NCBI GenBank assembly: GCA_004557075.1
Contig: SFEX01000004.1
Coordinates: 1 to 64,000 of the forward strand
Direction of reading: 5' to 3'
DNA length: 64,000 nt
Source: Clostridiales bacterium
GTDB lineage: Bacteria; Bacillota; Clostridia; Oscillospirales; Oscillospiraceae
The notes beneath the pieces were generated by a model that saw nothing but the letters and a program-made list of their open reading frames with translations, had not been told where the DNA came from and did no database searches. The translations under genes were made by a program, and so were the position numbers. Of the stretch, positions 1 to 7,535 are shown in pieces. Each line of letters starts with the position of its first letter. Within the stretch, counting starts at the first letter, position 1.

Positions 1-208
1 CGGCATGCAGACGCTTTATGCTCATATGAGTTCCCGCGCAGTATCGGTCGGACAGACTGTCAGCCGCGGCCAGACCATCGGCTACGTAGGCTCGACCGGT
101 ATGTCAAAAGGAGCACATCTTCACTTTGAAATGTATATCAATGGTTCAAGAATTGACCCGCAGACCCGTTATCCGGGAGTCAGTTTTTCTTATTCTCCCA
201 CAGCGTGA
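1..208 (+). CDS. M23 (LytM-type) metallopeptidase, C-terminal end only
   Basis: The reading frame is open from the left edge of the window, so the start and most of the protein lie outside. What remains is the end of a LytM/M23 peptidase domain: a TLYAH segment followed by GQTIGYVGSTG and the HLHFE motif, which carries the HxH pair that binds the catalytic zinc. Such enzymes cut peptide cross-links in peptidoglycan and usually sit in the cell wall or are secreted. About 25 residues follow the HLHFE motif, so nothing is fused behind the peptidase domain. The exact family member (sporulation or division) cannot be told from this fragment. Confidence 0.85.
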   Translation, partial: GMQTLYAHMSSRAVSVGQTVSRGQTIGYVGSTGMSKGAHLHFEMYINGSRIDPQTRYPGVSFSYSPTA

Positions 209-225
209 TTATATTATTAAAACTA

Positions 226-257
226 AAGGGCTTGCCGTCTGCTGACGGCAAGCCCTT
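226..257. terminator. Bidirectional intrinsic terminator
   Basis: A perfect 14-bp stem (226-239 with 244-257) has a 4-base loop between two converging genes. The minus-strand side is followed by a T-rich tail, so it mainly serves the lipoprotein gene on the minus strand. Confidence 0.8.
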
Positions 258-271
258 CGCTTAATCGCGCT

Positions 272-793
272 TTATGCGTTCTCTATTGACTTTGCTATCG
301 AATTAAACACGGTGTCCTGATCGGGACACATTACCATTAGGACGGTTCCGTCGTCTAAAGTCTCAAGCCTTGCGCTCTTTGCAATGTCATACTGATCGGC
401 AAGGTACATTTCAAAGTTTGCACACTGCTGATCGATAAAGCCCTGAAGCCCGTCCTTTACTGCATCTTCCTTGCCCTCGGCGGGCTTTACGGCGACGATT
501 CCGTAGGCCTGGGTGTTCATAAGCGACACGCTTATCGCACAGGCATAAGCGTCCTCTGCGCTAAAGCCGAGAAGCTGATTCAGCATATCGGCGACAACCT
601 CGTCGCTGACATCGTTGCTTCCGAGCGTTACGGGGTATGCTTCGTTTAGCTCATCGTCTCTTGCGCCTGTTATAGCGTCGGAGTAGAGCTTTTCAAGCTC
701 TGCGGTGCTCATGTCGTTTGACTTGGCCGCGCATCCGGACAGCGACGCGATGACGATGCAGACAGCGAGCATTACAGCGAAAAGTCTTTTCAT
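272..793 (-). CDS. DUF4358-like lipoprotein
   Basis: This 173-residue protein begins with a lysine/arginine-led hydrophobic signal and a lipobox ending LSGC with the lipid-attached cysteine at residue 21, so it should be anchored to the outer face of the membrane. The rest is a small acidic alpha/beta domain that resembles the DUF4358 lipoproteins common in Clostridia. No catalytic motif is visible and the function is unknown. It is the last gene of the minus-strand dnaX group, about 30 bases after ybaB, and ends at a strong hairpin. Confidence 0.65.
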   Translation of the reverse strand: MKRLFAVMLAVCIVIASLSGCAAKSNDMSTAELEKLYSDAITGARDDELNEAYPVTLGSNDVSDEVVADMLNQLLGFSAEDAYACAISVSLMNTQAYGIVAVKPAEGKEDAVKDGLQGFIDQQCANFEMYLADQYDIAKSARLETLDDGTVLMVMCPDQDTVFNSIAKSIENA

Positions 794-821
794 AAAAACA
801 TCCTCACAAAGCGGCTATAAA

Positions 822-1148
822 TCAGAACGGTAAGCCCATGGGACTGAGCTTGCCCATAGCCTGATTCGTCGCTTCCTCGCTCTTGGAAATCGCCTCGTTT
901 ACGGCGGCGATGATCATGTCCTGAAGCATTTCAACATCTTCGGGGTCGACCGCTGCGGGATCGATCTCAATGCTCTTGAGCATACGGGTGCCGACCATGG
1001 TGGCCTTTACGGCGCCGCCGCCGGCGGTTGCGACAAACTCCGTGCTCTCAAGCTCCTGCTGCATTTTGGAGAATTCCTCCTGCATTTTCTGAAACTGCTT
1101 CATCATATTCCCGTTCGGCATACCGCCGCGAAATCCACCTTTTGCCAT
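822..1148 (-). CDS. YbaB/EbfC-family nucleoid-associated protein
   Basis: This 108-residue protein has the family layout: a short glycine-rich start, a long amphipathic helix rich in Q, E, K and M (about residues 15-40), and a beta/helix core ending with a helix containing VNEAISKSEE. YbaB/EbfC dimers form tweezer-like DNA-binding structures. It follows dnaX by about 30 bases, the same order as in Bacillus subtilis (scr-dnaX-yaaK-recR), although recR, normally next, is absent here and a lipoprotein gene takes its place. The ribosome binding site is AGGAGG just upstream. Confidence 0.92.
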   Translation of the reverse strand: MAKGGFRGGMPNGNMMKQFQKMQEEFSKMQQELESTEFVATAGGGAVKATMVGTRMLKSIEIDPAAVDPEDVEMLQDMIIAAVNEAISKSEEATNQAMGKLSPMGLPF

Positions 1149-1180
1149 AATTAGTTCCTCCTATGTGTAGATATAATTAA

Positions 1181-2881
1181 TTAAATAAACCGAGTTTCCT
1201 TGAACTTTTTAAGTTCATCCAGACTGCGCTTGGGAGCCACCGGCTCGCTGCTCAGCTCGCTTAGCTGAACCTTGAGGCTCCTGCCGGTTACGAGGTTTGC
1301 CGCCTCGCGCAGACGCATGAGAACATCCTGTTTGTTTATCGTGTTGTAGTAAAAGCCGGGCGCCACGCGAAGACGCAGAGTGTCGTACTCCACATCGCAC
1401 ACAGCTTGCAGGGGATTGGTGAGAATAGGGATTATCCCAAACGGAAGACTCTCCTCCGCGCGCTCAAGTATCGCTGCCCAGAGAGCGGCATTGTCCGTCG
1501 GCGCGTTTTCCGCTGCGGGCGCGGCGTCGGGGTTTAGCTGGGCAGGGCTTGCCTTGTCGAGAAAATCATCCTCCGGCTGGTATTCCGTGAAAGCCGAGAG
1601 ATCGAGATCATCCTCGTCCCCGGCAGGCTCAGCTTCGCTCCTTGCGGGCGGAGCCTCGTCAAAAGGAAGATCCTCGAGGCTCGAATGGTATTCTTCCTCG
1701 TCCTCATCGTCCTCGTCGGCAAAGACCGCTGTGCGCGGTGCGTTCTTCATGTCCTCCTCAATGCGGGAGACCCTCGCGCGAAGCTCATCAAGCCCCTCAA
1801 TAAGAGTGGGGTCGCAGAGCGAAATTATGCACAGCTCCGCAGTGAGCCTCGGGCTTTTGGAATCTCTTATCCGCGCAAGGTAGTCCGACACGGTGTTTAT
1901 GCGGCTGAGCATCTCTGCCTTAGTTAGCCTTTTGCAGAAGCTTTCGAGCATATCTTTGCTGAACCGCCCCGACAGCAGACCGTCGCTCGCTTTGGGCGCG
2001 ACAGAGAGCATAAGGCAGTCGCGCAGCAGAGTGTTCAGCTCACCCAGCAGCGTGGTGGGGTCTTTACCGTCGCTCCACAGCTCGGTGAAAAGCAAGAGCG
2101 CGGAGTCGGTGCTGCGCTTTACGGTGAAATCCAAAAGCTGTGCTGTGCGCCGGTTGCCGGTAAGCCCCATTGCCGAGTACACGGAGTCAACGCCGATGAC
2201 CTCCGCGCCTGAGCACTGATCCAAAAGCGACAGCGCGTCACGCATTCCACCCTCGGCAAGTCCGGCGATAAGCTCGGCAGCCTTGCGCTCAAGGTTCAGC
2301 CCCTCGCACTTTGCAACGTGCTCAAGGTGGTCGGCAATGACATTGGGGTCAAGCCGTTTGAAGCTGTGCCGCTGGCAGCGGGAGAGTATGGTCGCGGGAA
2401 CCTTGTTTATCTCCGTTGTTGCGAGTATGAAAACAAGATGATCCGGCGGCTCCTCGAGAATTTTCAGCAGGGCATTGAAGGCCGGGGTGGATAGCATGTG
2501 TACCTCGTCGATGATGTACACGCGCTTTTTGACGGAGACGGGCGAAAACACGGCCTCCTCACGAAGCTGACGAACGTTGTCAACGCCGTTATTCGACGCA
2601 GCGTCGATCTCCACAACGTCCAGCACGCTGCCGTCGTCTATGCCGAGGCAGGCGGGGCATTTGCCGCAGGGGTTGCCGTTAACGGGATTATGGCAGTTGA
2701 GCGCCTTGGCAAGTATTTTCGCGCAGGAGGTCTTGCCCGTTCCGCGGGTGCCGATGAACAGGTATGCGTGGGACAGACGTCCTGTAATTATCTGATTTTT
2801 CAGCGTTTGAGTGATATGCTGCTGGCCGACGACCTCGTCAAAGGTCTTAGGCCGCCACTTGCGATACAAAGCCTGATACAT
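1181..2881 (-). CDS. dnaX: DNA polymerase III subunit gamma/tau
   Basis: DnaX is the clamp-loader ATPase of the replisome. The 566-residue protein has a Walker A motif GTRGTGKTS near residue 45, a four-cysteine zinc module starting CHNP and ending CGKCPAC, the Walker B/DEVH box, and the sensor-1/arginine-finger stretch LSRCQRH. Domain III follows to about residue 370. The C-terminal part (about 385-470) is a low-complexity acidic linker, and the last 100 residues look like the tau C-terminal domain. It lies directly downstream of the SRP RNA on the same strand, as in Bacillus. No slippery frameshift site was evident, so a separate gamma form is not predicted. Confidence 0.95.
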   Translation of the reverse strand: MYQALYRKWRPKTFDEVVGQQHITQTLKNQIITGRLSHAYLFIGTRGTGKTSCAKILAKALNCHNPVNGNPCGKCPACLGIDDGSVLDVVEIDAASNNGVDNVRQLREEAVFSPVSVKKRVYIIDEVHMLSTPAFNALLKILEEPPDHLVFILATTEINKVPATILSRCQRHSFKRLDPNVIADHLEHVAKCEGLNLERKAAELIAGLAEGGMRDALSLLDQCSGAEVIGVDSVYSAMGLTGNRRTAQLLDFTVKRSTDSALLLFTELWSDGKDPTTLLGELNTLLRDCLMLSVAPKASDGLLSGRFSKDMLESFCKRLTKAEMLSRINTVSDYLARIRDSKSPRLTAELCIISLCDPTLIEGLDELRARVSRIEEDMKNAPRTAVFADEDDEDEEEYHSSLEDLPFDEAPPARSEAEPAGDEDDLDLSAFTEYQPEDDFLDKASPAQLNPDAAPAAENAPTDNAALWAAILERAEESLPFGIIPILTNPLQAVCDVEYDTLRLRVAPGFYYNTINKQDVLMRLREAANLVTGRSLKVQLSELSSEPVAPKRSLDELKKFKETRFI

Positions 2882-2910
2882 AACAGCCGATCCTTTTCAC
2901 GATAAAAGGC

Positions 2911-3204
2911 GGCTTTTGACAAGACTGCACACCCAGCTCTGAATAATGCCATATGCCCGTTACGCCGGCAGCCGGCTCAGAACCGGCACCCTCGCGGCAC
3001 ACGAAAAACACCGCTTAATGCTGCTCGGTTCCCCGCCTGACATGGTTCACGGGTTTCCGTTGCGCGAGACCGACTCGTCATCGCTGCTTACCGGGGTCAG
3101 ACGACACATGACAAATCCTCGGTTGGGAATTCATTCCTGCTGTAGCGGATTGCAGGTAACAGGGCACCGCTGGCTCCCCAACTAGTGCAGCCTTGTCAAA
3201 AGCC
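2911..3204 (-). ncRNA. ffs: Signal recognition particle RNA, large (Bacillus-type, with Alu domain)
   Basis: On the minus strand the S domain shows GAACCATGTCAGG, a GGAA tetraloop closed by CGG/CCG, and GAGCAGCATTAAG, the hallmark of bacterial SRP RNA helix 8 (around 3015-3050). The 5-prime part has the Alu-type string GCGGTGCCCTGTTACCTGC followed by AATCCGCTACAGCAGG, as in the Bacillus scRNA. The two ends pair: 2911-2930 is almost fully complementary to 3185-3204, giving a terminal helix of about 18 bp that probably marks RNase III processing. The mature RNA is probably about 270 nt (roughly 2921-3194). dnaX follows on the same strand. Confidence 0.93.
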
Positions 3205-3212
3205 GCAAAATT

Positions 3213-3241
3213 ATTATAACTCAAATAAAGCATATAATCAA
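3213..3241 (-). promoter_or_regulatory. Sigma-A-type promoter of the SRP RNA
   Basis: Read on the minus strand: -35 TTGATT (3236-3241), 17-base spacer, perfect -10 TATAAT (3213-3218). The predicted start lies at the edge of the terminal helix of the SRP RNA. Confidence 0.8.
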
Positions 3242-3252
3242 CAAATATTTTC

Positions 3253-3280
3253 TTTACATTTTTGAAAAGTGTGCTATAAT
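3253..3280 (+). promoter_or_regulatory. Promoter of tRNA-Ala
   Basis: -35 TTTACA (3253-3258), 16-base spacer, extended -10 TGCTATAAT with TATAAT at 3275-3280, ending 20 bases before the tRNA. It is back to back with the SRP RNA promoter. Confidence 0.75.
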
Positions 3281-3300
3281 GTTAAAGCAAACAGAAAAAC

Positions 3301-3376
3301 GGGCTTGTAGCGCAGCTGGGAGCGCACCACATTCGCATTGTGGGGGTCGTCGGTTCGAATCCGATCAGGTCCACCA
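3301..3376 (+). tRNA. tRNA-Ala (anticodon CGC)
   Basis: A full cloverleaf can be drawn. The acceptor stem 3301-3307 pairs with 3366-3372 and contains the G3-U70 wobble that alanyl-tRNA synthetase recognises. The anticodon stem CCACA/TGTGG encloses loop TTCGCAT (anticodon CGC), and the T arm has GGTTCGAATCC. The CCA tail is encoded (3374-3376). Confidence 0.95.
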
Positions 3377-3380
3377 GAAA

Positions 3381-3413
3381 AGAACCTTTGTCTGTATAGA
3401 CAAAGGTTCTTTT
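3381..3413 (+). terminator. Intrinsic terminator of tRNA-Ala
   Basis: Stem GAACCTTTGTCT/AGACAAAGGTTC with a 4-base loop, followed by TTTT. Confidence 0.85.
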
Positions 3414-3415
3414 CA

Positions 3416-3577
3416 ACGAAATCCACACTGCAGTGTGGGTGAAATCATCTTCGATGATGAAATCCCCTGCGGGGATGAAATCCGGCTCGACGCCAGATGG
3501 GTGGATTTAATTTCATCCACTGCAAGTGGATTTCACCTGCGCAGCAGATTTCATCCTTGCGTCAGCAAGGATTTCAT
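3416..3577. repeat. Multi-hairpin palindromic repeat element
   Basis: About 160 bases hold a chain of short hairpins separated by GAAATC in the left half and its complement GATTTC in the right half. Examples are CACACTGCAGTGTG, ATCATCTTCGATGAT, CCCCTGCGGGG, CCACTGCAAGTGG and TCCTTGCGTCAGCAAGGA. The outer ends are mutually inverted (GAAATCC at 3418-3424, GGATTTCAT at 3569-3577). The whole unit can therefore fold as a branched, cruciform-like structure. It has no coding capacity and looks like a non-autonomous repeat placed just behind the tRNA terminator. Confidence 0.7.
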
Positions 3578-3699
3578 TATATGTGGCGATAATTGGTGCA
3601 ATTTTACTTATTTTTACATAGATTCCGCTCCGTTTGATTTGAGCAGACTCTTTTTGAAAAAACTGTGCAAATAAGCAAAAAAATATCCCCCCATGGGGC

Positions 3700-3727
3700 T
3701 TGTGGAACGAAAAAATGCAGATATAAT
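3700..3727 (+). promoter_or_regulatory. Probable promoter of the metal ABC transporter operon
   Basis: -10 TATAAT at 3722-3727 with a weak -35 TTGTGG at 3700-3705 and a 16-base spacer. This gives a 5-prime leader of about 110 nt before the first gene. Confidence 0.55.
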
Positions 3728-3738
3728 AGATAGAAAAT

Positions 3739-3838
3739 GCCCCTGATTCGATGCAGCCGGATCAAGGGCGCGTCGCACCAAAACTTACAAAATTCGGCGG
3801 ACGCTAAAAGTATAACATGTTCGCCGACAGAAAGGAAG
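3739..3838 (+). promoter_or_regulatory. Structured 5-prime leader with two hairpins
   Basis: Hairpin 1 pairs 3739-3750 with 3758-3769 (12 bp, one mismatch, 7-base loop). Hairpin 2 pairs 3795-3802 with 3819-3826 (8 bp, 16-base loop) and ends just before the AAAGGAAG ribosome binding site (3831-3838). Neither is followed by a T run, so neither is a terminator as it stands. Hairpin 2 is placed to influence translation. No named riboswitch family was recognised. Confidence 0.4.
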
Positions 3839-3844
3839 AACAAT

Positions 3845-4954
3845 ATGAAAAAAATTTTATCCCTGCTGTTGGCATTAGCTATGGTTTTTTCCCTGTGCGC
3901 CTGCGGCTCCGACGGAGATAACAAAGTACAGGACGGGCAGAAGTCGGAGACGAGAACAATAACCGACGCCGTAGGCCGTATGGTCGAGGTGCCGGTATCG
4001 GTTGAGCGCATAGTTCCGCTCGGCAACACACCGCGTATGATATCTTATCTCGGCCTTGCCGACAAGGTCGTGGGTATAGGGGAATGCGAGATCGCTGAAA
4101 GCCCCATCCAGGCATATGCGTATCCTCATATTGACAAGTGGTCCAAGCTTCCCAACTGCGGAACGGACGCAATGGGCGAGACTGCCTACTACCCCGAGGA
4201 GATAATTCTCGCGGATCCCGATGTGATCTTATGTACATATACCTCAGATGTCGCGGATAATATCCAGACTCAGACCGGCATCCCCACCGTTGCGGTGGCT
4301 GAGGGCACGCTGTTCGGCGAGGATTTTGAGCAGGCTCTGCGCATACTGGCGGATGTCTGCGGCGTGAGCGAAAGAGCCGAGGAGCTGATAAGCTTCACAA
4401 ATGCCTGCCTTGACGATCTGAAAGCGAGAACTGCGAATATTTCCGACGAGAACAAGCCCCTCGTACTCGCTGCGGGTGCGACTTTCAAGGGCAGCCACAG
4501 CATCGACGGAGTTTACATCGACTACCCCGTGTTCAAGGTCCTGTCGGCTAACGACGCAGCATCCGACGCATCCCTGTCCGGCACTATGGGCGTCATGGTC
4601 GACCGTGAGAAGATACTCGAGTGGAACCCTGACATTATCTTTTTTGACGCCGGCAGCATGGGACTTGTAAGGTCCGACTATAAGGAGACCCAGGGGTATT
4701 TTGAACAGCTTGACGCTGTGAAAAACGGCAAGCTCTATCAGTGGCCCAACTCCACATGGCATTGGTCGAATGTTGAGATACCGCTGGTAACAGCGTATTA
4801 TACGGGTGCCCTCCTGTACCCGGAGGCGTTTGCCGATGTTGATTTTGAAGAAAAAGCAAGTGAGATATTTGAAATATTCCTCGGTGATCCGGATTATCTT
4901 TCGGTGCTGGAGGACGCAGGAGCAGGCTACGGTCAGGTGAGCCTCGGAGAATGA
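3845..4954 (+). CDS. FepB/BtuF-type metal-chelate ABC transporter, substrate-binding lipoprotein
   Basis: This is the ligand-capturing component of a class III ABC importer. The start at 3845 was chosen because AAAGGAAG lies just upstream and the protein then begins with a signal peptide ending in a cysteine-containing lipobox (lipid cysteine at about residue 20). An upstream in-frame ATG at 3737 would bury the signal. The mature part shows the class opening RTITDAVGRMVEVP, VERIVPLG and the two-lobe layout with a long central helix. The permease, ATPase and an FmdE protein follow in one operon. Substrates of this class include siderophores, cobamides, haem, molybdate and tungstate. The FmdE neighbour makes a molybdenum or tungsten role plausible but unproven. 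Confidence 0.85.
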   Translation: MKKILSLLLALAMVFSLCACGSDGDNKVQDGQKSETRTITDAVGRMVEVPVSVERIVPLGNTPRMISYLGLADKVVGIGECEIAESPIQAYAYPHIDKWSKLPNCGTDAMGETAYYPEEIILADPDVILCTYTSDVADNIQTQTGIPTVAVAEGTLFGEDFEQALRILADVCGVSERAEELISFTNACLDDLKARTANISDENKPLVLAAGATFKGSHSIDGVYIDYPVFKVLSANDAASDASLSGTMGVMVDREKILEWNPDIIFFDAGSMGLVRSDYKETQGYFEQLDAVKNGKLYQWPNSTWHWSNVEIPLVTAYYTGALLYPEAFADVDFEEKASEIFEIFLGDPDYLSVLEDAGAGYGQVSLGE

Positions 4955-4957
4955 TTT

Positions 4958-6034
4958 ATGACTAAAAGGTCTACAGAACAGATACGGCTGTACGGAGAAT
5001 TTATCAGGCGCAAGCGCCTTGCGCTGCTGTTTTCGCTGCTTATTACGCTGCTTGCGTCGCTTTATGCAGTGGGAGTCGGCTCGATAAACATCCCGTTTTC
5101 GGAGCTTATAAGGACGCTGATAGGGAAAGGCGATAGCCTGTCGCAAACCGCGATAATAAATATCCGCCTGCCCCGCGTTGTGGCGGCGATCCTTGTGGGC
5201 GCGGCTTTGGCGTCTGCGGGCGCTGTGATGCAGTGCGTCCTGAGAAACCCGCTGGCATCCGCCTCAACGCTGGGTGTGTCCCAGGGTGCGGCCTTTGGCG
5301 CTGCGGTGGGAATTGTCGTGTTCGGCGGCGGTGTTGTAAACTCCGCGACGGCCACAAGCGCCATTACGATCAACAATCCCTATATCGTGACGGTGTGTGC
5401 CTTCGTGTGCGGCTCCATTTCGTCGATCGTGATAATCGCCATATCGCAGATAAAAAAGAACATAGGCCCCGGCGGACTTATTCTTGCCGGCGTTGCGCTC
5501 AGCTCGCTGTTCAGCGGCGGAAGCACTCTCCTGCAATATTTCACGGACGACACAAAGCTCGGCGCGATAGTGTTCTGGACCTTTGGAAACCTCGGAAGCG
5601 CAAGCTGGCGGGATCTGCTGATACTTGCCCTTGTGCTTGCAGCGGCGCTTATCTATTTCATGTTCAACCGCTGGAACTATAACGCCATGGAAAGCGGAGC
5701 CGATACGGCCAAAAGCCTTGGCGTTAATACGCGGAGCGTAATGCTTGTGAGCATGGGGATATGCTCGGTGCTCTCGGCGGTGGCCGTTTCCTTCGTCGGC
5801 ATAATCAGCTTTGTCGGACTTGTTGCGCCGCACATTATGCGCCGGTTTACGGGCAATGATTATCGCTTCCTCGTACCCGGCTCTGCCGTGGCGGGCGCAC
5901 TGCTTCTCGTTCTGGCCGATACATTCGGACGCTCTGTTGTCGCGCCGGTCATCCTTCCCATAGGCGCGCTGACGGCCTTCCTCGGAGCGCCGATGTTTCT
6001 GTTTCTTCTCTTCAAAGGAGTTAAAAACACGTGA
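4958..6034 (+). CDS. FecCD-family ABC transporter permease
   Basis: The 358-residue integral membrane protein has the BtuC/FecCD fold: about ten hydrophobic segments, the N-terminal RLPRVVAAILVGAAL motif, GAVMQ..LRNPLA, and the C-terminal GLVAPHIMRRFTG stretch that contacts the ATPase. It forms the membrane channel for the binding protein encoded 3 bases upstream. Its stop codon overlaps the GTG start of the ATPase gene, indicating coupled translation. The N-terminal 25 residues are a charged cytoplasmic tail. Confidence 0.93.
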   Translation: MTKRSTEQIRLYGEFIRRKRLALLFSLLITLLASLYAVGVGSINIPFSELIRTLIGKGDSLSQTAIINIRLPRVVAAILVGAALASAGAVMQCVLRNPLASASTLGVSQGAAFGAAVGIVVFGGGVVNSATATSAITINNPYIVTVCAFVCGSISSIVIIAISQIKKNIGPGGLILAGVALSSLFSGGSTLLQYFTDDTKLGAIVFWTFGNLGSASWRDLLILALVLAAALIYFMFNRWNYNAMESGADTAKSLGVNTRSVMLVSMGICSVLSAVAVSFVGIISFVGLVAPHIMRRFTGNDYRFLVPGSAVAGALLLVLADTFGRSVVAPVILPIGALTAFLGAPMFLFLLFKGVKNT

Positions 6035-6786
6035 TCAAGGTAGAAAATATAACATATTCATACAGCCGCTCAGCCGGGAAAGTGCTTGATGATGTGGGCT
6101 TTGAGCTTGAACGCGGGCAGTGCCTCGCGGTTCTCGGAAATAACGGAGCTGGTAAAAGCACGCTTTTAAAGTGCATTGACCGCATATGCCATACCGAGGG
6201 AGCGAGCGTTACGATCGACGGCCAGGATGTTTTCAAAATGAACGGCAGCATCATGGCGCAGAACATCGCATACGTCCCTCAGAATGCGGAAGGCGCCAAC
6301 ATGACCGTGTTCGACACGGTGCTGCTCGGCCGCAAGCCGTATATTAAATGGGACGTTTCATCCTACGACCGCGAGATAGTCAGCGATATTCTGCAAAAGA
6401 TGGGTCTTGAGGAGTTTGCGCTCAGAAACGTCTCGGAGCTGTCCGGCGGCGAGGCTCAGAAGGTCATGCTGGCGCGCGCTCTCGCGCAGGAGCCTAAGCT
6501 TTTGCTGCTCGATGAGCCGACAAGCAACCTTGACCCGTATAACCAGCATGAGATGCTGCATGTTATCCGCGATATTGCGAGGGAGCGCAATATTGCTGTC
6601 ATGATAATCATTCATGATTTAAACCTTGCGATGCGCCACTGCGACCGCTTCCTTTTTATTAAGGATGCAAAAGTGTTCTCCTTCGGCGGAGTGGAGACGG
6701 TAAATCCCGAAACGATAGAAAGCGTGTACGGGCTTCGGGTCGATATCATCGAACACCGGGGCATTAGAATAATAGTTCCGTATTAA
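6031..6786 (+). CDS. ABC transporter ATP-binding protein (FecE/BtuD type)
   Basis: The 251-residue ATPase carries Walker A GNNGAGKST, a Q-loop, signature LSGGEAQKVMLARAL, Walker B LLLLDEPTSNLD and the switch His in IIIHDLN. It starts with GTG at 6031, overlapping the permease stop by four bases. The signature and the size match ATPases of iron-siderophore/B12-type importers. It should form a dimer under the FecCD permease and power import. It is the third gene of the operon; the FmdE gene follows after 15 bases. Confidence 0.93.
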   Translation: MIKVENITYSYSRSAGKVLDDVGFELERGQCLAVLGNNGAGKSTLLKCIDRICHTEGASVTIDGQDVFKMNGSIMAQNIAYVPQNAEGANMTVFDTVLLGRKPYIKWDVSSYDREIVSDILQKMGLEEFALRNVSELSGGEAQKVMLARALAQEPKLLLLDEPTSNLDPYNQHEMLHVIRDIARERNIAVMIIIHDLNLAMRHCDRFLFIKDAKVFSFGGVETVNPETIESVYGLRVDIIEHRGIRIIVPY

Positions 6787-6801
6787 TAAGAGGTGAATAA
6801 A

Positions 6802-7335
6802 ATGATAAACAAAGAATTGTGGGATAAGTGCGCGGCCTTCCACGGCCATGAATGCCCCGGACTTTCGATAGGCTACCGCGCCGCGCTGTATGCCGTGAAG
6901 CTGCTCGACCTGCATTTTTCAAAGGACGAGGAGATCATGTGCGTGACCGAAAACGATTCCTGCGCCGTTGACGCCATACAGGTGATATTGGGATGCAGCG
7001 CGGGAAAAGGAAATCTGCTTTTCCATGTGGTGGGCAAGATGGCGTTCTCGGTGTATGAGAAAAACAGCGGCCGCTCGGTGAGGCTCGTTTTGAAGGCAAT
7101 GCCGGAGGGAATGTCGCGGCAGGAAAGCTTTGAATATCTGCATTCACAGTCCGATGAAGCATTGTTCGATGTTAAACCCGCAAAAATAGAGCTGCCCGAA
7201 AGAGCGCCTATGTCCAAATCATTCCCCTGCGCTGTTTGCGGAGAGATGACCGCAGAAAGCAGGCTGTACGTCAGAGACGGGAAGCTCATCTGCTCCGACT
7301 GCGCCGGTAAGCCCTACGACAGATACCACATATAA
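6802..7335 (+). CDS. FmdE-family protein with C-terminal zinc ribbon
   Basis: The start ATG at 6802 follows an AAGAGGTG site, rather than the GTG at 6793. The N-terminal part (1-130) is an FmdE domain with FHGHECPGLSIGYRAA, the NDSCAVDAIQ segment and GCSAGKGNL. The end holds a CxxC/CxxC zinc ribbon (CAVCGEM and CSDCAGK). FmdE proteins were named from the operon of molybdenum formylmethanofuran dehydrogenase in methanogens. In Firmicutes they often sit beside Fec-type importers, and their biochemical role is not firmly known. Here the gene is last in the operon, before a strong terminator, so a role linked to the imported metal is a reasonable inference. Confidence 0.85.
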   Translation: MINKELWDKCAAFHGHECPGLSIGYRAALYAVKLLDLHFSKDEEIMCVTENDSCAVDAIQVILGCSAGKGNLLFHVVGKMAFSVYEKNSGRSVRLVLKAMPEGMSRQESFEYLHSQSDEALFDVKPAKIELPERAPMSKSFPCAVCGEMTAESRLYVRDGKLICSDCAGKPYDRYHI

Positions 7336-7340
7336 CATAA

Positions 7341-7383
7341 AGTATCGCCGCTGATGTTTTATACAGCGGCGATACTTTTTTCT
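7341..7383 (+). terminator. Intrinsic terminator of the metal transporter operon
   Basis: Stem AGTATCGCCGCTG/CAGCGGCGATACT followed by a run of T. Confidence 0.9.
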
Positions 7384-7535
7384 TTAGTCAATCCTTAGTG
7401 GATTTTTGTATTTCCGTATTAACTACTACGATGATAATTACAAACTTAACTATGCTTCGGCTTCTTTACAAAAACTCCGCGATGAAGTATCATAGTTGCT
7501 GCACACAGAAAAAATACGGAAGGATAATGAAATCT

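Noticed and set aside
2498..2905. Plus-strand open frame across the dnaX start.
   Set aside because: Fully antisense to conserved dnaX motifs and without a ribosome binding site.
3279..3674. Open frame running through tRNA-Ala and the multi-hairpin repeat.
   Set aside because: It crosses a tRNA, its terminator and a non-coding repeat; not a gene.
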